Assembly (NCBI RefSeq): GCF_004116405.1
Contig: NZ_SDIC01000008.1
Coordinates: 232,828-296,827, forward strand
DNA: 64,000 nucleotides
DNA from: Halegenticoccus tardaugens
GTDB lineage: Archaea > Halobacteriota > Halobacteria > Halobacteriales > Haloferacaceae
Direction: 5' to 3'
Every line of letters begins with the position of its first letter. Position 1 is the first letter of the stretch. Position numbers and translations under genes: made by a program. Under the pieces are notes generated by a model, which was not told where the DNA came from, did no database searches, and saw only the letters and a program-made list of their open reading frames with translations. Of the stretch, positions 8,649 through 18,208 are shown in pieces.

Positions 8649-8930
8649 TCAGATATGAGACTGGACCTGCAAACGGACACGCTCGATGAAGGGACGGTCA
8701 CGTATGAGGACGTCCGTATCGTCATTATTCCTGAAGGGCCGTTTCATCACAAGGTGCTGGTGAGCCACGCTGACGGCGACCGTGCTGACCACGCCGTTGA
8801 ACACGTCGCTATCAACACGACACTGGTTCACCTGAACAGTCCCATTTGGTTCATCGGCGCGGATCTTGACGTTGGTGTCCCCATTAGACAAGTCGGGGAG
8901 ACGGCGTGGGTGTGGCCCTGACCTAATCAC
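8649..8930 (-). other. Ambiguous open reading frame, either strand
   Basis: Both strands are open here (93 codons on minus; 91 codons on plus from 8646). Neither translation matches a family I recognise. The minus product has a KRPFRNNDDTDVLI stretch, the plus product VRIVIIPEGPFHHKVL. Base composition does not decide between them. Treat as unresolved. Confidence 0.25.
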
Positions 8931-8949
8931 TGACTATACCGATCCCTTA

Positions 8950-9185
8950 CGAAGCTCTCGTACTTGATATGCGTCCTAAACCGTTTGACTAACCCACACC
9001 TCCCCCTCCAACTCAATGTGGGTTAGGAGAGAGCCACCCTCAAGCCATCTCCTCGCCCGGCGTGACAACAGTTTCCCAACCTCCCAGCCAATCAACAGAG
9101 ACTTAAGGCTCTTCTGTCCATCGATCACCCACGCACACCACATAATGCTGATGAGTATATCCGTTGCTGGTGTACCTTTTGAGTA
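8950..9185 (+). repeat. Repeated upstream region of phiH1-like cassette, copy 1
   Basis: This stretch reappears at 56733-56963 upstream of another phiH1-like gene. It includes an inverted repeat AACCCACA (8991-8998) / TGTGGGTT (9017-9024). It ends with a 110-bp block (CCCAACCTCCCAGCC..., ending near a TATA-like ATATCC) that also precedes the copies at 16389, 35790 and 56964. It probably holds the promoter and operator. Confidence 0.75.
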
Positions 9186-9479
9186 ATGTTTCTCTTCGAC
9201 CTCAGTGGCTTCCAGTGCGACCTCCTCATCGTCATCGCCGGCCACGACCAACCCTCCGGCCAACAGCTCAAAACAGCACTCGAAGACGCCCGCACCGAAG
9301 AGATCACCCACGGGCGCTTGTACCCCAACCTCGACGGGCTCGTTGACAGGGGCTACGTCGAGAAAGGCGAGATCAACCGCCGCACCAATTACTACGAAAT
9401 CACCGACAAGGGCCGAGATGCCCTCCGAGAACGTCGCGAGTGGGAAGCACAGTACGTCCGAGAGACCGCACTCGCCTAA
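9186..9479 (+). CDS. PhiH1-repressor-like PadR-type regulator, copy 1
   Basis: This 97-residue winged-helix protein starts MFLFDLSGFQCDLLIVIAGH. The recognition segment is THGRLYPNLDGLVDRGYVEK, followed by a wing (RRTNYYEITDKGRDAL) and a C-terminal dimerisation helix. It resembles repressors of the halovirus phiH family and PadR regulators. Four intact copies exist in the window, with identical length. This copy differs at its start (MFLF instead of MTLF) and has a Cys in place of Arg at position 11. It probably binds its own conserved upstream region. Confidence 0.87.
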   Translation: MFLFDLSGFQCDLLIVIAGHDQPSGQQLKTALEDARTEEITHGRLYPNLDGLVDRGYVEKGEINRRTNYYEITDKGRDALRERREWEAQYVRETALA

Positions 9480-9545
9480 CCTCGAACGTCACGCTGGAAA
9501 CCCCCTCTGTCAGTGTGAATCCTGAGCCCTCACGAGACACCGAGC

Positions 9546-9743
9546 CTACGTAATGCGGATTTGCTCGCCAACATAGTAGATGTAGCCACGGTTGTGCAGA
9601 ATAGTCAACAGCCCCTCCGCAGATTCCTCGTCGAACTCAGACGCAATCACTGCGCGAGCTTGCTCACGAGGAAGGTCACCACCCGCATTCTCGACTGGCG
9701 AGCGAAGCGCCTCAAGCGCCTCGTTTCGCTCGCGATATTGATG
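9546..9743 (-). pseudogene. Decayed copy of the 70-residue ORF at 21097
   Basis: The last about 60 codons match the intact ORF at 21097-21309 nearly identically (ending RGYIYYVGEQIRIT), but the N-terminus is replaced and runs back to a stop at 9746 without a start codon. Together with the flanks it shows that about 300 bp were duplicated between here and 20950-21290. Confidence 0.7.
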
Positions 9744-9868
9744 TCACAACCTGATCGATTCGAAATCAGGGACATCGGTCACTCGAGCCCTCACCTCAGT
9801 GTCGGCTATCCTCGTGGTCCAGTGAACATCTCTGGTGAGTCCTCATGAGCCCGTTCACAGCGAGACCG

Positions 9869-11626
9869 CTAGAAGTAGCGGTCCGCGATGCGGTCCGCGG
9901 TCCGCAGCGCGAGGGCCTGTCCACTGTTCGTCGGGTTCGGTCCCCCGACGCCGTTGGCCAGTGCAGAGTGGTCGGCGACGAACAGTCGGTCGACGTTCTT
10001 CGCCTCGGCGCTCGCGTCGAGGACCTCACCCATCCGCATCGACGACTGCATATGCAACAGCAGGGGCGGCCAGTCGCACCGGTGAACGTGCTCGGCGCCG
10101 GCCTCACGGTGGATACGGGCTGCGATGCGGGCAAGTTCGTCGCGCTTCGCATCGTCGTCCGGGTGAGGCTCCCATCGTACCTTCGGGACCGCCCCGTGTT
10201 CGTCGGCGAAGGTGGTGTCGAGCGAGACACCGTTGTCCTGTCGTGGCAGGTCGTCGGTGAGGATGAGCAGCGCTTTCGTCTGGCGGTAGTCGGACATCCG
10301 GCGCTTGAGTTCCTCGCCGACGACGTAGCCACGGGTGTCCCACGGTTCGTCCGGGTCGACCGGCGTGTCGAAGCTGTAGCCCGCCTGGCTGAACAGGTAG
10401 TCGGCGTACGACACGAGTCCAGGGGACATCCCGATGTCCTCCATCCCACCGACGCCGGGCTTGTCGAGCCGAACGGCGGAGTTCTGCCCGATGTACGGGT
10501 CCATGTGCTCCCCCTCCGGATTGATTTCTGCGATGGTCTCGTCGTCGTAGACGCCAACGATCCAGTCGAACCAGTGGGTCGTTAGCCCCTTACCGACCCA
10601 GCCGTCGTCCGGAAGGCCCGCGTTGAGCCAGAGTCGCGGCGTCTCGATGCAACCACCTGCGAGGACGACCACGTCGGCTTCAACGGTCTGAGTCCGGCCG
10701 GACCAGCTATCGCGGAAGGTAACGCCGGTCGCCTCCAGCCGGCCGGAGCCCTCGTCCGTCTCGACGTCCGTGACGTAGGCGTTCGGCCTGATGGCGACGT
10801 TCCCCTTCGAGGAGTCGTCGTTGGTGTCGAGCGCCCGGGGGACGTAGCCCACGTTGCTCGACTTGCGGGCCTTCTCCCGGACCGGAGCGTCGACGGGCGT
10901 TGAGGATCCCTGGAAGTGGTCGCCGACAAGTGTGTCGCCCCGGAAGCCGTCGTCGTAGCTGAACGAGCCGTCGTAGTCGGCGTCCAATGGTTTGCCGGTC
11001 GACGTCTGCCGGCCGGGTACCTCGACGGCGTTGGCCTGTGGTCGCCACCCCGTCTCGGTGACGTTCGTCGTCTCGATAAGGGGGTAGCCGGCATTCGTCG
11101 CCCCCTCGATAAACACCTCCTCCTTGCCGGTCATCGGCGCTTGCTGAGTGCTCGTTAGTTCCTCGTTCAGCTGGTAGTACGGGACGAGGTCCTCGTAGTC
11201 GATGGGCCAGTGGGGCTGGTCGTTGAACGCCGTGGGGTAGCCCCGCGGGTGATTGGCGAAGTAATGCAACGAGGTGCCGCCGACGGCGCCGACCTGCCAT
11301 ATGAAGGCGTTCTGGTGGAGATTGCGGAACCACGGCGCCCGCGAGTGGTCAGCCGGACCAACGCGCAGGTAGCCGTAGGTAGGGTCGTTCGCGTCGGCCT
11401 CGCGGTGGGTGAACTGCTCGTCGAGCAGTTTCCCGTCGAGGTCGTCGGGGTCGGTACTTACCGTCCCACCCGCGTCGGCGTGCGGTTCGGGCCACTGCTC
11501 GTTACCGTGCCACGGTCCACCCTCCAGCACGAGAACGTCGAGACCGTGGTCCTCGGCGAGTTTCCACGCGGCAGCCGGTCCGTCCGCACCGGCACCGACG
11601 ACGACGACGTCGGGGTCCAGCATCAC
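9869..11626 (-). CDS. GMC-type flavoprotein dehydrogenase (gluconate 2-dehydrogenase large-subunit-like)
   Basis: This 585-residue FAD oxidoreductase has the N-terminal Rossmann motif VVVGAGADGPAAAWKLAEDHG (GxGxxG) with Glu at the end of strand 2 (LVLEGG). A second GMC signature is near residue 320 (ADVVVLAGGCIETPRL) and the C-terminal substrate domain holds MQSSMRMG and GVGGPNPTNSGQA. It would oxidise an alcohol, sugar or polyol and pass electrons to the respiratory chain. The start overlaps the stop of the upstream subunit-3 gene (ATGA), so the two form one enzyme. No cytochrome subunit gene follows. The substrate is not evident. Confidence 0.88.
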   Translation of the reverse strand: MMLDPDVVVVGAGADGPAAAWKLAEDHGLDVLVLEGGPWHGNEQWPEPHADAGGTVSTDPDDLDGKLLDEQFTHREADANDPTYGYLRVGPADHSRAPWFRNLHQNAFIWQVGAVGGTSLHYFANHPRGYPTAFNDQPHWPIDYEDLVPYYQLNEELTSTQQAPMTGKEEVFIEGATNAGYPLIETTNVTETGWRPQANAVEVPGRQTSTGKPLDADYDGSFSYDDGFRGDTLVGDHFQGSSTPVDAPVREKARKSSNVGYVPRALDTNDDSSKGNVAIRPNAYVTDVETDEGSGRLEATGVTFRDSWSGRTQTVEADVVVLAGGCIETPRLWLNAGLPDDGWVGKGLTTHWFDWIVGVYDDETIAEINPEGEHMDPYIGQNSAVRLDKPGVGGMEDIGMSPGLVSYADYLFSQAGYSFDTPVDPDEPWDTRGYVVGEELKRRMSDYRQTKALLILTDDLPRQDNGVSLDTTFADEHGAVPKVRWEPHPDDDAKRDELARIAARIHREAGAEHVHRCDWPPLLLHMQSSMRMGEVLDASAEAKNVDRLFVADHSALANGVGGPNPTNSGQALALRTADRIADRYF

Positions 11627-12744
11627 CGCTCACCCCCGATGCCCTCGATGACGTCATCACCCGTCAGGTCGTCTGGGAGCTCCAGGTCCTCGACGTCCGG
11701 GTCGTCGAACCCTCCCTCGACGGCGTGACGCCAGTTCGCGGCGTGTCCGGGAGCGGGCCCGGGGTAGCCGCTCTGGGCTCGGCTCTGGACCTCACCGGGA
11801 GGTTTCTGCATCTCCCGCTCGGTTGGCGTGTTCGTCTTCGTCTCACCGAGTCCGGACCACTCCGTGTAGTAACCGAAGCCGTGGAGTCCGTTGACGGCCA
11901 TCACGACGTACTTCAGGATACCCACGTCGGGCACCAGTGGCGACAGCAGGTCGTCGAGACGGTCGACGACGCCGTCGTCGACGATGGTCCAGAGACATCG
12001 AAGCCGGTCCTCGGGCGCGAGCGTGGTGAACGTCCCTCCGGCCGGGAACTTCTCCGAAAGAGCCACTGGATCCTGGTTCTTTCCTTGGGCGAGGAACTCA
12101 GCCGCGACGACGTCGAAGACGAGCGTGAACGCCGGCGCGTACGGATAGTTCTGGAGCACCCGTCGATACTCTTCCGTCTCCGTCGCGACGGTGACCTCGA
12201 ACTCCGCCACCCCCTCGACTTCGGCGTCGAGGAGCGCGACATCGAAACGCTGGGCCGCACCGAACGTCAGGTGGTCCTCGAGGGCGTCCGCGTCCAGGTC
12301 CAGCCCAAGAAGATCGAGGAGGCTAAGGTCCGCGAGGTCAAGCAGGGCATCGAGGGGCGAGCCGGATCCGGTCACGTCAAGCGTTGTCTCGAGCAGGTCG
12401 ACGGGCATCGCGAGCCCTGACGGGTCCGTCTTTTCGGTGACCAATTCCGTTCGGATCTCCTGAAAGTGGTTGAAGTCCCAGATGAGGAACTTCTCCAGTT
12501 CGACATCGAGACCCCCGGGGACGTGCTCCGAACCGAGTTCGTCCCCGAGCGCCGGCGTCCGGGGGATGATCGCGTCGACGATCGCCCGATACGTGTCGGC
12601 CGTGTGGGGGTCGCTGAACAGCGGGTTGTTCGTGGCTGCCCGTGCCTCTGCGACCGTCGCATTGGACATCGAGAGCACGGCGAGGCCACCGATACCTTTC
12701 ATCATTCGCCTCCGGGTCAGAGAGTCGTCGTTAGAGTCTTGCAT
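11623..12744 (-). CDS. Gluconate 2-dehydrogenase subunit 3 family protein (Tat-exported)
   Basis: This 373-residue protein has a twin-arginine signal near the start (SLTRRRMMKGIGGLAVLSM). Start chosen at 12744 (MQDSNDD), since an upstream ATG at 12855 adds a non-conserved leader before the Tat motif. The domain YRAIVDAIIPRTPALGDE is the family hallmark. In bacteria subunit 3 escorts the flavoprotein through the Tat pathway. It is longer than bacterial subunit 3 (about 200 residues), with extra acidic middle segments, as in haloarchaeal homologues. First gene of the pair. Confidence 0.85.
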   Translation of the reverse strand: MQDSNDDSLTRRRMMKGIGGLAVLSMSNATVAEARAATNNPLFSDPHTADTYRAIVDAIIPRTPALGDELGSEHVPGGLDVELEKFLIWDFNHFQEIRTELVTEKTDPSGLAMPVDLLETTLDVTGSGSPLDALLDLADLSLLDLLGLDLDADALEDHLTFGAAQRFDVALLDAEVEGVAEFEVTVATETEEYRRVLQNYPYAPAFTLVFDVVAAEFLAQGKNQDPVALSEKFPAGGTFTTLAPEDRLRCLWTIVDDGVVDRLDDLLSPLVPDVGILKYVVMAVNGLHGFGYYTEWSGLGETKTNTPTEREMQKPPGEVQSRAQSGYPGPAPGHAANWRHAVEGGFDDPDVEDLELPDDLTGDDVIEGIGGER

Positions 12745-13085
12745 GGTCGTCACTCGTAGGTTCACGTCAACAACCGACAGTCGACTTGTTGGCGAACCGT
12801 ACCCACCCAATACAATAGTAATAAAATAAATCTTCGTAATAGACAGAATTATCATATTTGCAGAGTGACACGATAAATAGTGATGTTCCGTAGAGTAGCT
12901 TAAAGTCGTCTATTACTCCGTTTATCTGCGTTTCACGGAGTTCATATTCGTCGCTCATTCGTGGCGTTGCTATCGGTATCGAAAATGATAGAATCGAGGA
13001 AATCATTCCGAAATGAAGCCAGTCTTCGAGGCGTGTGTCCCACATCGTCGAACAGTGTTAAGTGCACGTCGTCCACATGTGGTGC
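12745..13085. promoter_or_regulatory. Divergent promoter region
   Basis: This 340-base A+T-rich gap separates the dehydrogenase pair (minus) from the IclR gene (plus). A TATA-like TAATAAAATAAAT lies at about 12820-12832. No convincing gene; the ORF at 12767-13045 minus looks non-coding. IclR regulators often bind such divergent intervals, so control of the dehydrogenase is a reasonable inference. Confidence 0.45.
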
Positions 13086-13862
13086 ATGGACGCAGACCCT
13101 GACGTCCCCATCGAATCGGTGAAACGCTCCTACGCGGTGGTCGACGCGATCCGGGAGCGAGAGCAGGCGGGCGTCACCGAATTGTCGAACGCGCTCGACC
13201 TACCGAAGAGCACTGTCCACAACCACCTACGGACACTCGACACGCTCGGCTACCTCGTCCGCCGAGACGGTCAGTACCGGCTCAGTACTCGATACCTCCA
13301 CCTCGGACGAGAATCGCGCAACGGGAGCGACGTGTTCCTCTACGGCCGCGAGGAGGTGCGGTGCCTTGCCGAACGGTCGAACCGATACTCTCAACTGGTC
13401 GTTGAGGAGAGCGGCAGGGGAACGATACTGCTCGCGACCGGTTGGCACTACGAAGACCTCCCACCGTCCGCCCGGCACGTCTATCCGACCCACGAACACC
13501 TTCACACTAATGCCCCGGGGAAGACCATCCTCGCGCACTTGCCGGACGGTCGGGTCACCGAAATCGTCGCCCGACATGGACTACCGGAACGCACCGAGAG
13601 AACGATAACCGACGAGGCTGCCCTCGACGAGGCGCGAGCGACGGTCCGTGAGCGGGGCTATGCGATCGACAGAGGCGAGATGATACTGGGGATGACGGGC
13701 GTCGCCGCCCCGATTGCGACTGACGAGCGGGTCTATGGGGCGGTCGCTGCCTACGGGTCGGATTCCGAGATGCGCCCGGCTATCGAGGGAACCCTTCCGA
13801 CCCTCGTCCAAGAGGCGGCGGATGGCGTGCGAGCGGAGCTCACGTTCGCGGCGCTCGAGTGA
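13086..13862 (+). CDS. IclR family transcriptional regulator
   Basis: This 258-residue protein has an N-terminal winged helix (VTELSNALDLPKSTVHNHLRTL, about 35-57) and a C-terminal effector-binding IclR domain with PGKTILAHLP and GMTGVAAPI. I choose the ATG at 13086 (MDADPDVPIESVKRS); the earlier GTG and ATG only add a few odd residues. It lies between the divergent dehydrogenase pair and a ligase gene in the same direction, so either may be its target. Confidence 0.88.
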   Translation: MDADPDVPIESVKRSYAVVDAIREREQAGVTELSNALDLPKSTVHNHLRTLDTLGYLVRRDGQYRLSTRYLHLGRESRNGSDVFLYGREEVRCLAERSNRYSQLVVEESGRGTILLATGWHYEDLPPSARHVYPTHEHLHTNAPGKTILAHLPDGRVTEIVARHGLPERTERTITDEAALDEARATVRERGYAIDRGEMILGMTGVAAPIATDERVYGAVAAYGSDSEMRPAIEGTLPTLVQEAADGVRAELTFAALE

Positions 13863-14048
13863 CGGGAACCGTCGCGAGGGACGGCCAACACGACTGCGAC
13901 GTCCCACAATGTGGAACGCGTTCGGGCGACCATGACCGAATCGAACACCACCCGACATCACGGGCGAACCGAACACACGGATTGGGACAAATCTGATATA
14001 TCAATATACGTCAAAAAGACAGTTGCGCTCGGCGAAGGTTTCTGCGGT

Positions 14049-15584
14049 ATGAACTTCGGTAACATCGTCGACTTGGCTGCCGCGGACATCCCGGCGAGGC
14101 CAGCGGCGGGTGACGCCGGGGGACTCCTGACGTACGCAGCGCTGTCGCGGCGGACGAACGCGGCGGCGAACGCGTTCGCGCGCCTCGGCGTCGACGCCGG
14201 CGACCGCGTTGCCATCTGCTTGGACAATGGGCTGGCGTTCCTGACCGCGCACCTGGGGGCGATGAAGCGCGGCGCGGTCTCCGTCTCGATAAACACGCAG
14301 TTCACCGATGCGCAGGTGCGGTACGTCCTCGACGTCAGCGATGTCTCGGCGCTCGTCACGGATAAGGCGTTCGCGTCAGTGGCCGATGTCGTGGACGCAA
14401 CGCTCACCGTCGACGGGAGCGCGAGGACCGACTACCGAACCGCGCTGGAAGCGGCCGACGACGAGGCGACCGTCCACCCGCGGCGAAGCGACGAACTCGC
14501 GGAGATACTCTACACCAGCGGGACGACCGGCCGACCGAAGGGCGTCCGCCATACCCATGGCAACGTCGTCGCCAATGCGATGGGTATCGTTACTTCCCTC
14601 GGATTGACACGGAAGGACGTCGGGCTGACGGTGTGTCAGTGTTTCCACGTCACGGGACTCAACGTCACCACGACACCGCTGCTCTTTGCGCGAGGGGAGA
14701 ACCGTATGCTCCCGACGTTCACCCCCGAGCGCGTGTTCTCGGCCGTCGAAACCTACGGAATCACATACGCGTTCTTCACGCCGAGTATGGTCATCGACCT
14801 CATCGAGGATGGCGGGGCGGCTCGCTACGACCTTTCGTCGCTAACGACCGTCGGCGTCGGCGGCGCGCCAATGCCGAAGGGACGGTTCGAGGAGGCGGAG
14901 GCGACGTTCGGCTGTCCGATCCTCGAGGGGTACGGGATGACGGAGACGACACCCTTGGCCGCATTCAATCGCCCCGACACCGAGCGAAAGTCGGGGAGCG
15001 TCGGACCACCCGCCCGCGAGGTCGTCGACCTCCGCATCGAGGACCCCGAGACAGGCGACGCGGTCGCGCGAGGGGAGCGTGGCGAACTCCTCTGGCGCGG
15101 CGACACGGTGACGCCCGGCTATGAGCGACGGCGAAACGACGCCGCAGCCTTCGTCGAGCGCGACGGCGAACGGTGGTTCCGCTCGGGCGATGTCGGCCGA
15201 CTGGACGAGGACGGTTACCTCTTCGTCGTCGATCGACTCGAGGACATGTTCACCACCGGTTGTGCGAACGTCTCTCCCCGAAAGATCGAGGAAGCCCTCT
15301 ACGAACTCGATGCGATCGGCGAGGCGGCGGTCATCGACACGCGCGATGACCTCAAGGGGGCCGTCGTCACGGTCGTCATCGTACGGGCTGGCGACGACCT
15401 CACCGCCGAGCAAGTCCAGACGGTCTGCGACGAACGCCTTGAGGACTACGAGGTCCCGCAACGAGTCGAGTTCGTCGAGGAGCTACCGACAACGGCGACC
15501 GGGAAGGTGGACCGCGTCGCCCTTCGAAAGGCGTACGGCGACCCCCGAACGCGCCGACAGGGCGAGGCAGGACCAACTCAGTAA
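14049..15584 (+). CDS. AMP-dependent acyl-CoA synthetase / ligase
   Basis: ANL-superfamily enzyme: ATP loop ILYTSGTTGRPKGVRHTH (about 155-172), GYGMTETTPL motif, the ADP-forming hinge SGDVGRLDEDGYLFVVDRLED, and C-terminal Lys in PTTATGKVDR. It activates a carboxylate as an acyl-AMP then CoA thioester. An ATG at 14049 (MNFGNIVDLAAADIP) fits family N-termini and has a TATA-like TGATATATCAATATA about 45 bases upstream. An in-frame ATG at 13911 would add 46 unlikely residues. The stop codon TAA is supplied by the tip of the adjoining element (see 15581). Confidence 0.85.
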   Translation: MNFGNIVDLAAADIPARPAAGDAGGLLTYAALSRRTNAAANAFARLGVDAGDRVAICLDNGLAFLTAHLGAMKRGAVSVSINTQFTDAQVRYVLDVSDVSALVTDKAFASVADVVDATLTVDGSARTDYRTALEAADDEATVHPRRSDELAEILYTSGTTGRPKGVRHTHGNVVANAMGIVTSLGLTRKDVGLTVCQCFHVTGLNVTTTPLLFARGENRMLPTFTPERVFSAVETYGITYAFFTPSMVIDLIEDGGAARYDLSSLTTVGVGGAPMPKGRFEEAEATFGCPILEGYGMTETTPLAAFNRPDTERKSGSVGPPAREVVDLRIEDPETGDAVARGERGELLWRGDTVTPGYERRRNDAAAFVERDGERWFRSGDVGRLDEDGYLFVVDRLEDMFTTGCANVSPRKIEEALYELDAIGEAAVIDTRDDLKGAVVTVVIVRAGDDLTAEQVQTVCDERLEDYEVPQRVEFVEELPTTATGKVDRVALRKAYGDPRTRRQGEAGPTQ

Positions 15585-16060
15585 ACTACCCCGCCCTACT
15601 CGCCCCCTCCCGCCTTGCGGCGGTCGGTCACTCCTTGAGGGCGGGGCTTTCCCGCACCGACATTGTGCCCCGTGACCCCATGCATGGACGCGGCCCGGCT
15701 TCCTATTACCGTCCTGTCGACGGCGTAGGCGCATTGTTGATGCCTCCTACTCCGACCGCCGACGAGGATTGTCCCGCCGATTTAATTCCCGGTGTTCTCA
15801 CGCTCTATCCCCAATCGGGGAACGGGAGTCGAACCCGTTCGCGGTCGTCGTTCCCGAGTTTAGGACGCGATACTCTCGCGCCACAGGCGTCGGTCTACTG
15901 GCGACGCCTACTCACCCGGACGTGTGCCGGGAGAGCAGTAACTCAGAAGAGGCAGCACACCGGCTTAACCCTTTGCGAAACGCGCTCCTCCCCTCCCTAC
16001 TCGCTCCCTGTGGTCGCTAGTTGAGGAAGGGGGCTCCGCGCGATCCGCCAAAGCTGAACG
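15581..16060 (-). mobile_element. Non-autonomous TnpB-type element (MITE-like), type 2, copy 1
   Basis: Left side carries a right-end-like sequence (GTAAACTACCCCGCCCTACTCG...TTGAGGGCGGGGCTT) and right side a left-end-like one (GCGCTCCTCCCCTCCCTACTC...GTTGAGGAAGGGGGCTCCGCG). Between lie about 400 bases with no ORF homologous to tnpB, including TTTAATT near the centre. The same layout recurs at 58276-58685. Orientation is minus. Presumably mobilised in trans. Boundary on the 16060 side is approximate. Confidence 0.65.
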
Positions 16061-16388
16061 TCCAGTAGCTCGCGGTGGTGACGGTACTCACTCCGGTCAC
16101 CTCACGTCGACCTGCGCTCTCGTGTTCCTGAGGCAGCCGCGTAAAGCGTCGCTGTCGCGATGGAGCGGAGGATCCTGTCACTATCAGTACGTCTCAATCA
16201 GTTAGTGTAACATCACGATAGATGTGGTTAGCTTCTCAGAAAGCGTCTGGATGAGTATGAACTTGATCCGTTTCCCAACCTCCCAGCTAACCAACAGAGA
16301 CTCAAGACTCTTCTGTCCATCAATCACTCACTCACTCACACCACACAATGCTGATGATTATATCCGTTGCTGGTGTCCCTTCTCGGTG
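16061..16388. other. Intergenic, ends with conserved phiH1-cassette upstream block
   Basis: No gene recognised. The last about 125 bases (from 16262) repeat the block found upstream of the other phiH1-like copies, ending in a TATA-like GATTATATCC about 35 bases before the start codon. Confidence 0.55.
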
Positions 16389-16682
16389 ATGACCCTCTTC
16401 GAACTCAGTGGCTTCCAGCGAGACCTCCTCATCGTCATTGCCGGCCACGACCAGCCATCAGGACAAGACATCAAAACAGAGCTCGAAGACGCCCGCGATG
16501 AAGAAATCAACCACGGCCGCTTGTACCCCAATCTCGACGTGCTCGTCAACAAAGGCGACGTCGAGAAGGGCCAGATCGACCGCCGGACCAATTACTACGA
16601 ACTCACCGACGAGGGCCGCACCGCCCTCCGAGAGCGCCGTGGGTGGGAAGAGCAGTACCTCCAAGAGACCGCGCTTGCCTGA
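16389..16682 (+). CDS. PhiH1-repressor-like PadR-type regulator, copy 2
   Basis: 97 residues, MTLFELSGFQRDLLIVIAGH. Same winged-helix layout as the other copies, with the recognition segment NHGRLYPNLDVLVNKGDVEK and wing RRTNYYELTDEGRTAL. It has Asp where other copies have Tyr (KGDVEK versus KGYVEK) and DIKTEL instead of QLKTDL, so it may recognise a different site or partner. Start fixed by the shared upstream block. Confidence 0.87.
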   Translation: MTLFELSGFQRDLLIVIAGHDQPSGQDIKTELEDARDEEINHGRLYPNLDVLVNKGDVEKGQIDRRTNYYELTDEGRTALRERRGWEEQYLQETALA

Positions 16683-16850
16683 CTCCGAGAGCCATATCAG
16701 AGCACCTTCTCACCAGAGTAAAGATCTCACCGAGTTGGAGACCACAAAGGACGCTAGCTCGGACTACCGTGACTCTGCAACGAGCGGGACAGCTCGACTA
16801 CGCCGTTCAGGCGCTGGTGAGGACGAACATTCACGCCTCACCCTGTCTGG

Positions 16851-17183
16851 TTACGCTTCGTCGAGGACCTGCTTCCACAGTCTCGGCAGGTCGTCAATTT
16901 GCTGCCACCCGGCGGCTTCGTCGATGTCTTCTTCGACGATTATGAGGTCCGTGAAATAGTCGTCGAGGACTTCGGCACGTTCCATCGCAAGCGGCGGGGA
17001 GCAGTAGTCCTCCTCGATCCAGACCGCCTCCCCACTCGCCGGGTCGAATCGCGCGTTCTCCAGTGCCCTCGTCAGTGCACGGCCAAACGGCTCCATCGCT
17101 TTGATCTCACCGCTATCGAGTCGGTTCCGGAGATCTGGTAGCTGCTCACGCTTCATGCGAGCTCGAACGAATCGCTTTGCCAT
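16851..17183 (-). CDS. Conserved haloarchaeal protein of unknown function
   Basis: 110 residues, start at 17183 (MAKRFVRARMKREQLPDLRN). A longer in-frame start at 17519 would overlap sfsA and is rejected. The product is mixed alpha/beta and acidic, with the segment GEAVWIEEDYCSPPLAMERA that looks conserved and may form an active or binding site. No signal or membrane helix. It follows sfsA by 49 bases and may be co-transcribed. Function unknown. Confidence 0.65.
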   Translation of the reverse strand: MAKRFVRARMKREQLPDLRNRLDSGEIKAMEPFGRALTRALENARFDPASGEAVWIEEDYCSPPLAMERAEVLDDYFTDLIIVEEDIDEAAGWQQIDDLPRLWKQVLDEA

Positions 17184-17232
17184 ACAAATACGTACGAGCT
17201 GGCCGCTAATCAGCTCTCGGACCTGCCGCTGA

Positions 17233-17946
17233 TCAAAGGAGTTCAACGGGAAGCTCGTCATTCCAAAGCGAGTAATGGGGTGGCTTGAACGAGGTAGTAA
17301 GTGCGTGCACGCCAACCCCGGTTTCCTGCACCTGGGCGAGTAACTCAGCGAACTCTGGATCGACATCTCGGTAGGGGCGGAAGCGTTCGACGTCGGGTCG
17401 TTGCACGACGAACACAACGTGTGTTTCGTGTCCGTCCTCGCAGAGCGCTTTGAGGCTCCGGAGGTGACGTCGCCCACGCTCGGTTTGTCGATCTGGGAAC
17501 TTGGCGACGCCATCCTCAACGTGTGTGCAGGATTTGATCTCGACGTAGGCGGTGTCGCCGCTCAGTGTATCGAGGAGGAAATCTGTTCGGCCGTGATCTG
17601 GCAGCGCTGGTTCACGTTTCCGACAGGTGTAACCAGTGAATGTGGGGATCGAATCGTGAGCGAGTGCGCGTTCGAAGAGAGCGTTCGCTAACGTCGGTCG
17701 GACACTCACGTACACGTCGTCCACGTGGACAGCGATGGCGTCGTAATCTGTTGCCCTCTCTGGGTTGTCTACTGGCGAGCAGAGAATCTCATTTCCCGGT
17801 TCGACTGTGCTTTCGAGTGCTCCAGGGTCACCGAGGAAGACACGCCCGAGCGTGTCTTCGAAACGAACGCGGACAACGAATCGATTCGGCCGGTCATCGA
17901 TAATTCCGGTAAGTAGATCGTCGTCGATGGTGAGTAGCAATTCCAT
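17233..17946 (-). CDS. sfsA: SfsA family DNA/RNA nuclease
   Basis: This 237-residue SfsA has an N-terminal OB-like part (RPNRFVVRVRF...HLGDPG-like VFLGDPGALE) and a C-terminal PD-(D/E)xK nuclease core: GRTDFLLD, then VEIKSCTHVEDGVAKFPDR with the catalytic Glu-x-Lys, and GRRHLRSLKAL. SfsA was named for sugar fermentation stimulation in E. coli, but the core is that of a nuclease. Full length. The next gene downstream in the same direction is an unknown ORF. Confidence 0.92.
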   Translation of the reverse strand: MELLLTIDDDLLTGIIDDRPNRFVVRVRFEDTLGRVFLGDPGALESTVEPGNEILCSPVDNPERATDYDAIAVHVDDVYVSVRPTLANALFERALAHDSIPTFTGYTCRKREPALPDHGRTDFLLDTLSGDTAYVEIKSCTHVEDGVAKFPDRQTERGRRHLRSLKALCEDGHETHVVFVVQRPDVERFRPYRDVDPEFAELLAQVQETGVGVHALTTSFKPPHYSLWNDELPVELL

Positions 17947-17984
17947 GGAAGGTATGTGCGTGAATACGACTGACCGGAGACCAA

Positions 17985-18133
17985 TTATTCGGCTCGGTTG
18001 TCTGAGGCAGTCTCATCCACGCCTTGATAGACAATCATCGCCATGAACAACGGTAGGATGAACACGTGTATAACGTGGGGGGTGGAAGGCCAATCGTCAC
18101 CTGAAGGGCATAGTGGTTGATCACGGCGACCAT
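17985..18133 (-). pseudogene. Small membrane ORF with frameshift at a C-run
   Basis: The ATG at 18133 opens MVAVINHYALQVTIGLPP and reaches a run of six C (minus strand) at about 18075-18080. After it, the sense continues in another frame: HVIHVFILPLFMAMIVYQGVD to a stop at 17985. A one-base change in the C-run restores about 49 residues with one membrane helix. It could be a sequencing error, a slippage site or a true pseudogene. Confidence 0.4.
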
Positions 18134-18208
18134 ACCCCGGAACGTTGCAGTTACGTCCTGAATGGGATGGGCCCCAGGTGTTAATGCCTCCCGCACCAAC
18201 CACGATAT

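Noticed and set aside
9796..12855. Large open frames opposite and beside the GMC dehydrogenase and its partner.
   Set aside because: Arg/Ser/Thr-rich or Val-rich translations typical of shifted frames in high-GC haloarchaeal genes.
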